Of a stretch of 64,000 nucleotides of DNA, positions 8,746 through 16,005 are shown piece by piece. Position 1 is the first letter of the stretch, and each line of letters starts with the position of its first letter. The notes beneath the pieces are model-generated. The model made no database searches and was not told where the DNA came from. It was given only the letters and a program-made list of their open reading frames with translations. Made by a program: the position numbers and the translations under genes. Origin of the DNA: Amycolatopsis iheyensis (GTDB taxonomy: Bacteria; Actinomycetota; Actinomycetes; Mycobacteriales; Pseudonocardiaceae); assembly GCF_024703995.1 (NCBI RefSeq), contig NZ_JAMXQV010000004.1, positions 186,001 to 250,000 on the forward strand, read 5' to 3'.

Positions 8746-9158
8746 CCGCGCGGATCCGAGACGCGCGTGTTCTGGAACGCGGTGATCAGCCACTCGCCGC
8801 CCTCCTGGACGAGCACGAAGCTCACCGTCGATTCGCGTCCCTCGTCGGTGGTGTCCGCGCCGGTGAGCGACGAGCCCCCGCCCACGACGACCACGGCGAC
8901 GTCCGGGCGGACGAACCGGACCTTGGCCCTCGCGTCGAGCCCGCCGGTCAGCTTCGACCCTTTCAGCGGCCCCTCGAACAGGGCGCGGTGTGAGCTTTCG
9001 ATCGCCTCCCGGCCCGGGAAGTTCATCCCGAAGAACGTGACGTAGTCCGCGTCCTCGGTGAAGAGCCGGCCGTAGGCGGTGGCGTCGGCGGAGTTCCAGG
9101 CGTCGGTGAGCCGGCCGAGCACGGCGCGGACGTCGGCTTCGGCGGTGGTGGTGGTCAT
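8742..9158 (-). CDS. SgcJ/EcaC-like SnoaL-fold protein
   Basis: A 138-residue NTF2/SnoaL-like cone-fold protein. Typical features are the helix AVLGRLTDAWNSADATAYGRLF, the EDADYVTFFG strand, and the final QEGGEWLITAFQNTR strand. The SgcJ/EcaC subgroup occurs in secondary-metabolite clusters but also as stand-alone stress or detoxification genes. ATG 9158 has an AAGGGG ribosome-binding site; longer in-frame starts would run through the regulatory region. It faces a TetR gene across an 82-base promoter that holds repeated palindromes, so it is probably the regulator's target. Confidence 0.8.
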   Translation of the reverse strand: MTTTTAEADVRAVLGRLTDAWNSADATAYGRLFTEDADYVTFFGMNFPGREAIESSHRALFEGPLKGSKLTGGLDARAKVRFVRPDVAVVVVGGGSSLTGADTTDEGRESTVSFVLVQEGGEWLITAFQNTRVSDPRG

Positions 9159-9172
9159 GAGATCCCCTTTCG

Positions 9173-9221
9173 CGAACGTCGTTCGTTCGACGAACACAGT
9201 TCTACTTACGAACGGCGTTCG
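9173..9221. promoter_or_regulatory. Paired palindromic operators between SnoaL-like and TetR genes
   Basis: Two near-identical 13-bp palindromes, CGAACGTCGTTCG at 9173-9185 and CGAACGGCGTTCG at 9209-9221, are 36 bases apart. A further GTTCG/CGAAC inverted pair lies at 9181-9195. They fill the divergent promoter region of the TetR gene and the SnoaL-like gene. This is the usual arrangement for TetR autoregulation. The spacer inside each palindrome is 3 bases, not the 4 of a LexA box. Confidence 0.65.
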
Positions 9222-9240
9222 CGTCAAGTACAGTGTTCGC

Positions 9241-9945
9241 GTGACCGTTCCCCCTCCGCCGTGGCGCAGCACCCCTCGTCGTCGCGCCGCGAAACCCGCG
9301 CTGTCCCAGGACCTGATCGTCAAGACGGCCCTGGAGATCCTGGCGAAGGAGGGCCTCGACGCCGTCACGATGCGGCGGGTCGCCCAGGAGCTCGAGACGG
9401 GGCCGGCGTCGCTCTACGCGCACGTGTCCAACAAGGACGAGCTGGCGGAGCTGATGCTCGACGCCGTGCTGGCCGAAGCGCCGGTCCCGGAGCCGGACCC
9501 GGCCCGCTGGGACGAGCAGGTGAAGGAGCTGGTCCGCGGCCAGATCCGGGTGATGGTCGCGCACCCCGGGATCGCGCGCGTGGCGTGGGACATCGCCGTG
9601 CCGGTCACGCCGAGCTCCCTGCGGCAGGGCGAAGCGATGCTGGCCGTGCTGCGCGCGGGCGGCCTGACGCTCAGGCAGGCGACCTTCGCGGGTGACGCGC
9701 TGTCGTTGTACGCCAAGGCGTACGCCTACGAAGCGAGCGGCTGGACCTGGGGCGACATCGACGAAGCGGAGACGGCGAAGCGCGGCGAGCAGATGGTCGC
9801 GTACATGCGCTCACTGCCCGCCGACGCGTTCCCGAACATGCTGCGCATCGGCGAGTTCTTCTCCGCCGAAACGGCGACCGAACGCCTCGAGTTCGCCCTC
9901 GACGTCTACCTCGCGGGGCTGAAGGTCGTGGCGGCGAAGAACTAG
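9241..9945 (+). CDS. TetR-family regulator with TetR_C_1-type ligand domain
   Basis: A 234-residue repressor starting at GTG 9241. The N-terminal helix-turn-helix reads LDAVTMRRVAQELETGPASLYAHVSNKDEL at residues ~38-67. The C-terminal domain resembles the tetracycline-repressor type. Upstream in-frame starts exist but they would extend through the operator region. It is divergent from the SnoaL-like gene and probably represses both that operon and itself through the CGAAC palindromes. Its last 4 bases overlap the convergent oxidoreductase gene. The inducer is unknown. Confidence 0.87.
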   Translation: MTVPPPPWRSTPRRRAAKPALSQDLIVKTALEILAKEGLDAVTMRRVAQELETGPASLYAHVSNKDELAELMLDAVLAEAPVPEPDPARWDEQVKELVRGQIRVMVAHPGIARVAWDIAVPVTPSSLRQGEAMLAVLRAGGLTLRQATFAGDALSLYAKAYAYEASGWTWGDIDEAETAKRGEQMVAYMRSLPADAFPNMLRIGEFFSAETATERLEFALDVYLAGLKVVAAKN

Positions 9946-10862
9946 GGCGCCAGGACGATCTTGCCGCGGGTGTGCCGCCGCTCCAGCTCGCGGTAGGCGT
10001 CGTGGACCTCGGCCAGCGGGTAGACCCGCGCGATCGGCACCTCCAGCAGCCCCTTGCCGATCAGCAGGCTCAGCTCGCGCAGCACCTCGGCCGACGACGC
10101 CGCCGCGTTGCCGTCGGTCTTGACGTTGTACTTCGCCGCGGCCTCGAAGTCGATGACCGTGTCGATCCGCCCGGGGTGGATGCCCAGGTGCAGGGCCAGT
10201 TCGACGTACCCGGAGCCGAACGTGTCGACGAACGCGTGGACACCCTCCGGCGCCGCCTCGCGAATTCGCTCGAGGACGCCCTCGCCGTAGGAGACCGGGA
10301 CGACGCCCAGCGAGCGCAGCCATTCGTGGTTGGCTTCGCCGGCCAGGCCGATCACCTTCGCGCCGGTCAGCTGGGCCAGCTGCACGGCGAGCGAGCCCAC
10401 GCCGCCCGCGGCGCCGGACACGACGACCGTCTCGCCTTCGCGGGCGCAGACCGCGCGCACCGCCGCGTAGGCCGTGGTCCCGGCGACGAACAGCGCGCCC
10501 GCCGCCTCCCAGGACACCCCGTCCGGCCGCGGCGTGAGGTTCGCGGCCTCCGCCACGACGAAGTCGGCGTGGCTGGAGCGCGTCTCGACGAAGCCGATCA
10601 CCTCGTCGCCGACCGCGATCTCCTCGACGCCCTCGCCGAGCTCGGCGACGACGCCGGCGAAGTCGCTGCCCTGACCGGACGGGAAGGTCGCGGGGAACCG
10701 CTCGTGCAGGAAGCCCCGGCGGATGGCGGCCTCACCGGGGTTGATCCCGGCGGCCTGGACTTCGACGAGCACCTGACCCGGCCCCGCGACGGGCAGGGCG
10801 ACGTCCTCGACGCGCAGGACATCCACGTCGCCGTACTGGTCGAACCTGATCGCGCGCGCCAT
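9942..10862 (-). CDS. NADP-dependent quinone-oxidoreductase-like MDR enzyme
   Basis: A 306-residue zinc-less medium-chain dehydrogenase/reductase of the quinone oxidoreductase type. Features are the MARAIRFDQYGDVDVL start, SGQGSDFAGVV, the cofactor loop VSGAAGGVGSLAVQLA, and the C-terminal RRHTRGKIVLAP ending. These enzymes reduce quinones or enals with NADPH. ATG 10862 follows a GGAGG ribosome-binding site; an earlier TTG-type start would lie in the inverted repeat. No zinc-binding cysteines are present. The upstream 25-bp inverted repeat suggests control by an unlinked or neighbouring repressor. Confidence 0.85.
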   Translation of the reverse strand: MARAIRFDQYGDVDVLRVEDVALPVAGPGQVLVEVQAAGINPGEAAIRRGFLHERFPATFPSGQGSDFAGVVAELGEGVEEIAVGDEVIGFVETRSSHADFVVAEAANLTPRPDGVSWEAAGALFVAGTTAYAAVRAVCAREGETVVVSGAAGGVGSLAVQLAQLTGAKVIGLAGEANHEWLRSLGVVPVSYGEGVLERIREAAPEGVHAFVDTFGSGYVELALHLGIHPGRIDTVIDFEAAAKYNVKTDGNAAASSAEVLRELSLLIGKGLLEVPIARVYPLAEVHDAYRELERRHTRGKIVLAP

Positions 10863-10877
10863 GGAGGCCTCCTCTAA

Positions 10878-10902
10878 GTCGTTGCTCGATACAAGCAACG
10901 AC
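10878..10902. promoter_or_regulatory. Inverted repeat upstream of quinone oxidoreductase
   Basis: Perfect 9-bp arms GTCGTTGCT (10878-10886) and AGCAACGAC (10894-10902) flank a 7-base loop. The element lies 16-40 bases upstream of the oxidoreductase start, which suits an operator for a redox-sensing repressor. No regulator gene is immediately adjacent on that side, so the binding protein is unknown. Confidence 0.5.
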
Positions 10903-10924
10903 CGGGTGCCGCGATTTAATCCCG

Positions 10925-12124
10925 TCAGCCCGCCAGGCGCCGGACCACGCCGTCGGCCAGCAGGCGGCCGCGGTCGGTGAGCACCGCGCGGCCCCGGGTG
11001 TCCAAAGCGGACGGATCGAGCAGGCCTTCGGCGGCCGCGGCCCGCGCTTCGGCCAGCCCCGGCTCGTCCAGGACATCGAGCGGCAGCCCTTCGGCGACGC
11101 GCAGTTCGAGCATGATCCGTTCGAGGTGCTGGTCGTCGTCGGTGAGCACCTCGCGTCCGCCCGCGGGCGAGTCACCGGCGGCGAGCAGCGCCGCGTAGCG
11201 CGCCGGGTGCTTGACGTTCCACCAGCGCACCCCGCCGACGTGGCTGTGCGCGCCCGGACCGGCGCCCCACCAGTCGTCGCCGCGCCAGTAGCCGAGGTTG
11301 TGGCGGCAGCGCGCGGCGTCGTCCGCGGCCCAGTTCGACACCTCGTACCAGCGCAGCCCGGCCGCCGACAGCGTCGCGTCGATCATTTCGTAGTCCGCGG
11401 CGAGCACGTCGTCGTCCGGCGCGGGCAGCTCGCCGCGGCGGACCCGGCGGGCCAGCGCCGTGCCCTCCTCGACGATCAGCGCGTACGCCGACACGTGGTC
11501 GACGCCCGCGGCCAGGACGGCGTCGAGCGTCGCGAGCAGGTCGTCCGGTCGCTCCCCCGGCGTGCCGTAGATCACGTCCAGGTTCACGTGCTCGAAGCCG
11601 GCCGCCCGCGCCTCCGCGGCGGCCTGGCCCGGCCGGCCCGGGGTGTGCACGCGGTCGAGGATCTTCAGCACGTGCGGCGCGGCCGACTGCATGCCGAGCG
11701 AGACACGCGTGTAGCCGGCCTCGCGGATGCCGGCGAAGAACTCCGGCGACGTCGACTCCGGGTTCGACTCGGTCGTCACCTCGGCGCCCGGGGCCAGCCC
11801 GAAGACGTCGCGGACGGCGTCGAGCACCGAGCCGAGGCCGGCCGCGCCGAGCAGCGACGGCGTGCCGCCGCCGACGAACACGGTGTCGACGGCGGGCGGC
11901 ACGACGAGCACGCGCGCGGCCAGCTCCAGCTCGCGCCGCAGCCCTTCGAGCCAGGACTGCGGCGACGAACCCGAGTCGAGCTCGCCCGCGGTGTAGGTGT
12001 TGAAGTCGCAGTAGCCGCAGCGCGTCGCGCAGAACGGGACGTGCACGTACACCCCGAACGGCCGGCTGCCGACGCCCTCGAGGGCGCTTTCGGGCAGCGT
12101 GAGGTCGGTCGGGGAATCGGGCAT
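10925..12124 (-). CDS. hemW: Radical SAM coproporphyrinogen-III-oxidase-like protein HemW
   Basis: A 399-residue radical SAM protein. The cluster motif CATRCGYCDFN (CxxxCxxC type) at about residue 32 is preceded by VYVHVPFC, and a GGGTPSLL SAM-binding segment follows. A HemN-type C-terminal domain is present (WYEVSNWA, HNLGYWRGDDWWGAGPGAHS). HemW proteins bind haem and are thought to act in haem trafficking rather than as the oxygen-independent coproporphyrinogen oxidase. In many bacteria the gene sits near lepA; here lepA is about 23 kb away. ATG 12124 gives the normal family length. Confidence 0.9.
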   Translation of the reverse strand: MPDSPTDLTLPESALEGVGSRPFGVYVHVPFCATRCGYCDFNTYTAGELDSGSSPQSWLEGLRRELELAARVLVVPPAVDTVFVGGGTPSLLGAAGLGSVLDAVRDVFGLAPGAEVTTESNPESTSPEFFAGIREAGYTRVSLGMQSAAPHVLKILDRVHTPGRPGQAAAEARAAGFEHVNLDVIYGTPGERPDDLLATLDAVLAAGVDHVSAYALIVEEGTALARRVRRGELPAPDDDVLAADYEMIDATLSAAGLRWYEVSNWAADDAARCRHNLGYWRGDDWWGAGPGAHSHVGGVRWWNVKHPARYAALLAAGDSPAGGREVLTDDDQHLERIMLELRVAEGLPLDVLDEPGLAEARAAAAEGLLDPSALDTRGRAVLTDRGRLLADGVVRRLAG

Positions 12125-12138
12125 ACCCCGATTGTCCC

Positions 12139-12555
12139 TTACGAAGCCGGGAGGTTCGCCGCCACCCACTCGGGGTCCGGCGCGATCATCTCGATGACGT
12201 CGAGCAGCACGCCGTTCGGATCGGCGAAGTAGAAGTGCCGCTGCCCGTAGACCTCGTCGACGACCGGTGTGACGAGCTCCACGCCCGCGTCGGCCAGCCG
12301 CTTCGCCTCGGCGGCGGCGTCCTCGACGACGAGCCCGAACGACACCCCCGAGGTCGGCTGCGCGCGGAAGCCTTCGGGGACCGACTCGTGGCCCCGCTGG
12401 ACGAAGCTGATCTCGTAGCCGGGCGCGCCCGCGTTGATGCTCGCGAACCAGTCCAGCTCGACCGTGACCGGCAGGCCGACCACGTCCTTGTAGAAGCGGG
12501 TGGTCGCGGCGACGTCGTCGACCAGGTACCCCGCCCCGAAACCCTTGACCTGCAT
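12139..12555 (-). CDS. VOC-family (glyoxalase/dioxygenase-fold) protein
   Basis: A 138-residue vicinal-oxygen-chelate protein with paired beta-alpha-beta-beta-beta units: GAGYLVDDVAATTRFYKDVVG at the start and QRHFYFADPNGVLLDVIEM at the end. The DPNG-x-x-x-D/E motif carries a likely metal-ligand glutamate position. VOC members include glyoxalase I, dioxygenases and antibiotic-binding proteins, and this one cannot be narrowed further. It is divergent from a TetR gene with a large shared inverted repeat between them, so it is probably derepressed by that regulator's ligand. Confidence 0.83.
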   Translation of the reverse strand: MQVKGFGAGYLVDDVAATTRFYKDVVGLPVTVELDWFASINAGAPGYEISFVQRGHESVPEGFRAQPTSGVSFGLVVEDAAAEAKRLADAGVELVTPVVDEVYGQRHFYFADPNGVLLDVIEMIAPDPEWVAANLPAS

Positions 12556-12570
12556 CCCCAGTTCCTCTCC

Positions 12571-12612
12571 TCAAACCACTATGTCCGTAGTACTCTAACC
12601 GTAGTGGTTTGA
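12571..12612. promoter_or_regulatory. Inverted-repeat operator between VOC and TetR genes
   Basis: Perfect 11-bp arms TCAAACCACTA (12571-12581) and TAGTGGTTTGA (12602-12612) enclose 20 bases that also contain CCGTAGTACT, a partial copy of the right arm context. The element spans the centre of the 76-base divergent promoter region. Placement and symmetry suggest binding by the adjacent TetR protein. Confidence 0.65.
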
Positions 12613-12631
12613 ATCGGGCAAGGAGGATTTC

Positions 12632-13207
12632 GTGCGGCAGAACACCGAGCGCCGGACCGCGCTGACGGACGCGGCCATCGAGGTCCTCGCCCGGGACGGC
12701 GCGCGCGGGCTCACCTACCGCGCGGTGGACACCGAGGCCGGCGTGCCGCCGGGGACGACGTCGAACTACTTCCGCGACCGCGACCAGTTGCTGGCCGAAG
12801 CCGGCGAACGGGTCCACATCAGGCTGTCCGCGCCGGCGGAGGTGCTGGCCGACCCGCGGGCGGAAGAGCCGTCGACCGGCCGGGTCACCGCCCTGCTCGG
12901 CGACCTGATGACGCGGCTGACCACCCGCCGCAGCTCCTACCTCGCCCTGCTCGAACTGCGCCTGGAGGCGAACCGGCGTCCCGAGCTGGCGGCGGCCCTG
13001 ACCGCGACGATGAAGGAGAGCTTCGAGATCAGCGTCGGCTTCCACGAAGCCGCCGGACTGCCCGGCGGCCGGGACGAGGTCCTGCTGCTCTATCTGGCCC
13101 TGACCGGCCTCACCGTCGAGCGGTTGACATTGCCCGAAGCCCTCGCCGGGTACACGGACGCGCAGGTCGTGGGCCTGCTGGTCGACCGCATTCTCCCAGG
13201 CGAGTGA
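12632..13207 (+). CDS. TetR-family transcriptional regulator
   Basis: A 191-residue repressor starting at GTG 12632 with an AGGAGG ribosome-binding site 5-6 bases upstream. The helix-turn-helix is ARGLTYRAVDTEAGVPPGTTSNYFRDRDQLL at residues ~25-55. The ligand domain has no recognisable specificity. It is divergent from the VOC protein gene and shares the 12571-12612 inverted repeat, so local autoregulation is likely. It ends 61 bases before the sulfur leader peptide and is not part of that operon. Confidence 0.87.
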   Translation: MRQNTERRTALTDAAIEVLARDGARGLTYRAVDTEAGVPPGTTSNYFRDRDQLLAEAGERVHIRLSAPAEVLADPRAEEPSTGRVTALLGDLMTRLTTRRSSYLALLELRLEANRRPELAAALTATMKESFEISVGFHEAAGLPGGRDEVLLLYLALTGLTVERLTLPEALAGYTDAQVVGLLVDRILPGE

Positions 13208-13268
13208 CCCTGCTCCCACCATCCGGGCAGACCTGGACCACATTGTGGGCACGTGACACGCTGGCGCC

Positions 13269-13355
13269 GTGACTCATGCCGGTGTTCTCCTCGTGGCCCG
13301 CCGCCACGTCGACCTCCTGCGGGTCGCGAGCGCCCTCTGCGTACCCGTTCGCTGA
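13269..13355 (+). CDS. Putative sulfur-operon leader peptide (28 residues)
   Basis: A short open frame starting at GTG 13269 encodes 28 residues ending at TGA 13353-13355. The segment ARRHVDLLRVASALC matches the recurrent actinobacterial 'putative leader peptide' pattern (RRHVDL...R.AS..C) found in front of sulfur assimilation and cysteine genes. It lies 105 bases upstream of the sulfite reductase start. By analogy with cysteine-responsive leader peptides in mycobacteria, ribosome stalling at the cysteine codon near its end could control the operon by attenuation. The match is to a sequence pattern and position; the mechanism is inferred. Confidence 0.75.
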   Translation: MTHAGVLLVARRHVDLLRVASALCVPVR

Positions 13356-13460
13356 TTGCCGTCGCCACCACCTGCCACGAATCTGGACAGCCGGCGCCGG
13401 AGGAAACCCGCGAGCCGGTGGTCCTCCGCCGCCACGAAAAGCCTCTCGGAGGACGCCGTC

Positions 13461-15155
13461 ATGGCCACGCCCACGCGTCAGACACCCGCCCGCCCCGCGC
13501 GCGCCAAGCAGAAGCGCGGTGAGGGGCAGTGGGCGCTCGGTTACCGGGAGCCGCTGAACCCGAACGAGCGGTCCAAGAAGGACGACCACCCGCTCAACGT
13601 GCGGGCCCGGATCGAGAACATCTACGCCCACCGCGGGTTCGACGCGATCGACCCGGGTGACCTGCGCGGCCGGTTCCGCTGGTTCGGCCTCTACACCCAG
13701 CGCAAGCCGGGGATCGACGGCGGCCGCACCGCGACGCTGGAGCCCGAAGAGCTCGACGACCGCTACTTCATGCTGCGGGTCCGGCTCGACGGCGGGGTGC
13801 TCAGCACCGACCAGCTCACGGTCCTCGGCGAGATCTCGCAGGCGTACGCGCGCGACACCGCCGACATCACCGACCGGCAGAACATCCAGTACCACTGGAT
13901 CCGGATCGAGGACGTGCCGACGATCTGGGCGAAGCTCGAGAACGCCGGCATGACCACGATGGAGGCCTGCGGCGACAGCCCGCGCGTCATGCTCGGCTCG
14001 CCGGTCGCCGGCATCTCCGCCGACGAGATCATCGACGGCACCCCGGCGCTGGAGGAGATCAAGCGCCGCTACATCGGCAAGCCCGAGTTCGCCAACCTGC
14101 CGCGCAAGTTCAAGACCGCCATCTCCGGCCAGCCCGACGTCGCGCACGAGATCCACGACGTCGCCTTCGTCGGCGTGAACCACCCGGAGCACGGCCCCGG
14201 CTTCGACGTCTGGGTCGGCGGTGGCCTGTCCACCAACCCGATGCTCGGCCAGCGCCTCGGCGCCTGGGTGCCGCTCGACGAGGTGCCCGACGTCTGGGAA
14301 GGCGTCATCTCGATCTTCCGCGACTACGGCTACCGCCGGCTGCGCTCGCGGGCCCGGATCAAGTTCCTGGTCAAGGACTGGGGCGCCGAGAAGTTCCGGC
14401 AGATCCTGCAGGACGAGTACCTCAAGCGGGAGCTGATCGACGGCCCGCCGCCGGTCGACCCGGCCGTGCCGATCGACCACGTCGGCGTGCACCCTCAGGT
14501 CGACGGCAAGTCCTACGTGGGCGCGGCGCCGATCGCCGGGCGCGTCTCCGGCGGCACGCTGGTCGCGGTGGCCAAGGCGGCCGAGCGGGCCGGGTCCGCG
14601 CGGGTCCGGCTCACCCCGCAGCAGAAGCTCGTCGTGCTGGACGTCCTGCCGGATCAGGTCGCCGGGCTCCAGGCCGAGCTGGCCGAGCTGGGGCTGGAGA
14701 CGAAGCCCTCGCCGTGGCGGCGCAACGTGATGGCGTGCACCGGGCTGGAGTTCTGCAAGCTCGCGATCGTCGAGACGAAGGCCCGCGCGCAGCAGCTGGT
14801 CGCGGACCTCGAGAAGTCCCTCGCGGACATCCAGGACGGCCTCGACACGCCGGTGACCGTGCACCTCAACGGCTGCCCCAACTCCTGCGCGCGGATCCAG
14901 ACCGCGGACATCGGGCTCAAGGGCCAGATCGTCACCGACGCCGACGGCAACCAGGTCGAGGGCTTCCAGGTGCACCTCGGCGGCGGCCTCGGCCTCGACG
15001 CCGGGTTCGGCCGGAAGCTGCGTGGCCACAAGGTGACCGCGGCGGAGCTGACCGGGTACGTCGAGCGCGTCGTGCGGGCGTACGTGGCCGGACGTGAGCC
15101 CGGTGAGCGCTTCGCGCAGTGGGCCGCTCGGGCCGAGGAGAGTGCCCTCCAGTGA
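13461..15155 (+). CDS. Ferredoxin-dependent sulfite reductase (nitrite/sulfite reductase family)
   Basis: A 564-residue siroheme/[4Fe-4S] enzyme that reduces sulfite to sulfide with six electrons from ferredoxin. The cluster and siroheme ligands are Cys426 and Cys432 (CTGLEFC) and Cys472 and Cys476 (CPNSC). Two ferredoxin-like repeat halves (TDRQNIQYHW and LTPQQKLVVLDV) are visible. ATG 13461 has a GGAGG site; in-frame starts upstream would run into the leader region. The mycobacterial counterpart is often named NirA or SirA. The cysH/cysD/cysN context supports sulfite rather than nitrite as substrate. Its stop overlaps the next gene's GTG. Confidence 0.9.
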   Translation: MATPTRQTPARPARAKQKRGEGQWALGYREPLNPNERSKKDDHPLNVRARIENIYAHRGFDAIDPGDLRGRFRWFGLYTQRKPGIDGGRTATLEPEELDDRYFMLRVRLDGGVLSTDQLTVLGEISQAYARDTADITDRQNIQYHWIRIEDVPTIWAKLENAGMTTMEACGDSPRVMLGSPVAGISADEIIDGTPALEEIKRRYIGKPEFANLPRKFKTAISGQPDVAHEIHDVAFVGVNHPEHGPGFDVWVGGGLSTNPMLGQRLGAWVPLDEVPDVWEGVISIFRDYGYRRLRSRARIKFLVKDWGAEKFRQILQDEYLKRELIDGPPPVDPAVPIDHVGVHPQVDGKSYVGAAPIAGRVSGGTLVAVAKAAERAGSARVRLTPQQKLVVLDVLPDQVAGLQAELAELGLETKPSPWRRNVMACTGLEFCKLAIVETKARAQQLVADLEKSLADIQDGLDTPVTVHLNGCPNSCARIQTADIGLKGQIVTDADGNQVEGFQVHLGGGLGLDAGFGRKLRGHKVTAAELTGYVERVVRAYVAGREPGERFAQWAARAEESALQ

Positions 15156-15301
15156 CCGAGCGCGCGACGCCGTTCTACTGCCCCTATTGCGGCGACGAGG
15201 ATCTGCGGCCGGAAGAGAACGGCGGCTGGCTTTGTTCGGCCTGTCGCCGGGTTTTCTCGGTCAAGTTCCTCGGACTGTCCCTTCCGGAGGTGTCCCGATG
15301 A
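15152..15301 (+). CDS. Small zinc-ribbon-like protein in the cys operon
   Basis: A 49-residue protein starting at GTG 15152, overlapping the sulfite reductase stop (GTGA), and ending in TGA 15299-15301, which overlaps the ATG of cysH. Its two CxxC pairs, CPYC and CSAC, are about 20 residues apart, giving a zinc- or iron-binding ribbon; the end reads FSVKFLGLSLPEV. Its overlaps on both sides argue that it is a real and co-regulated gene. Short proteins like this recur between sulfite reductase and cysH in actinomycetes, but I know of no established function. A role in metal or cluster handling is only a guess. Confidence 0.8.
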   Translation: MTERATPFYCPYCGDEDLRPEENGGWLCSACRRVFSVKFLGLSLPEVSR

Positions 15302-15993
15302 CCGCCACTGCCGACTACAAGACGCTCGCCGAGCGCGCGTCGAAAGAACTCGCCGAAGCCACCGCGGACGAAGCGATCCGCTGGACCGTCGACACGTTCG
15401 GCGACGACTTCATCGTCGCGTCCAACATGCAGGACGCCGTCCTGATCGACCTCGCCACGAAGGTGAAGTCCGATGTGGACATCCTGTTCCTCGAGACCGG
15501 CTACCACTTCCCGGAGACGATCGGCACGCGCGACGCCGTGCAGACGGTCTACCCGGACGTGAAGATCGTCAACGCGCAGGCCGAGCAGAGCGTCGCCGAA
15601 CAGGACGCGGAGTACGGCGAGAAGCTGCACGACCGCGACCCGACGCTGTGCTGCAACCTGCGCAAGGTCGTGCCGCTGCGCAAGACCCTGGCGAACTACT
15701 CGGCATGGATCACCGGCGTCCGCCGCGTCGACGCGCCGACCCGCGCGAACACCCCGATCGTCACCTGGGACGACCGCAACGGCCTGGTGAAGATCAACCC
15801 GATCGCGGCGTGGACCGACGACGAGTTCAACGGCTACATCCAGGACCACGGGATCCTCGAGAACCCGCTGGTGTCCATCGGGTTCCTGTCGATCGGCTGC
15901 GCACCCTGCACCGCTCGCGTGGAGCCGGGCCAGGACCCGCGCAGCGGCCGGTGGGCCGGGCAGAGCAAGACCGAGTGCGGACTGCACGGCTGA
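15298..15993 (+). CDS. cysH: Phosphoadenylyl/adenylyl-sulfate reductase, [4Fe-4S] type
   Basis: A 231-residue thioredoxin-dependent reductase producing sulfite from APS or PAPS. The PP-loop-like ATPase fold shows SNMQDAVLIDL and LETGYHFPET. Four cysteines, Cys118-Cys119 and Cys201/Cys204, match the [4Fe-4S] ligands of APS-type reductases, and the catalytic ECGLH motif (Cys227) ends the protein. Actinobacterial enzymes of this type prefer APS, which agrees with the lack of an APS kinase gene or domain in this operon. ATG 15298 overlaps the previous stop. Confidence 0.92.
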   Translation: MTATADYKTLAERASKELAEATADEAIRWTVDTFGDDFIVASNMQDAVLIDLATKVKSDVDILFLETGYHFPETIGTRDAVQTVYPDVKIVNAQAEQSVAEQDAEYGEKLHDRDPTLCCNLRKVVPLRKTLANYSAWITGVRRVDAPTRANTPIVTWDDRNGLVKINPIAAWTDDEFNGYIQDHGILENPLVSIGFLSIGCAPCTARVEPGQDPRSGRWAGQSKTECGLHG

Positions 15994-16005
15994 GGAAAGG
16001 GACGC

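Noticed and set aside
9173..9185. LexA box
   Set aside because: The CGAACGTCGTTCG palindrome has a 3-base core between GAAC and GTTC, whereas LexA boxes have four. A TetR operator fits the context better.
10925..13252. A longer hemW frame (775 codons) reaching into the VOC and TetR genes
   Set aside because: The HemW family starts near the MPDSP start at 12124; the extension overlaps two genes.
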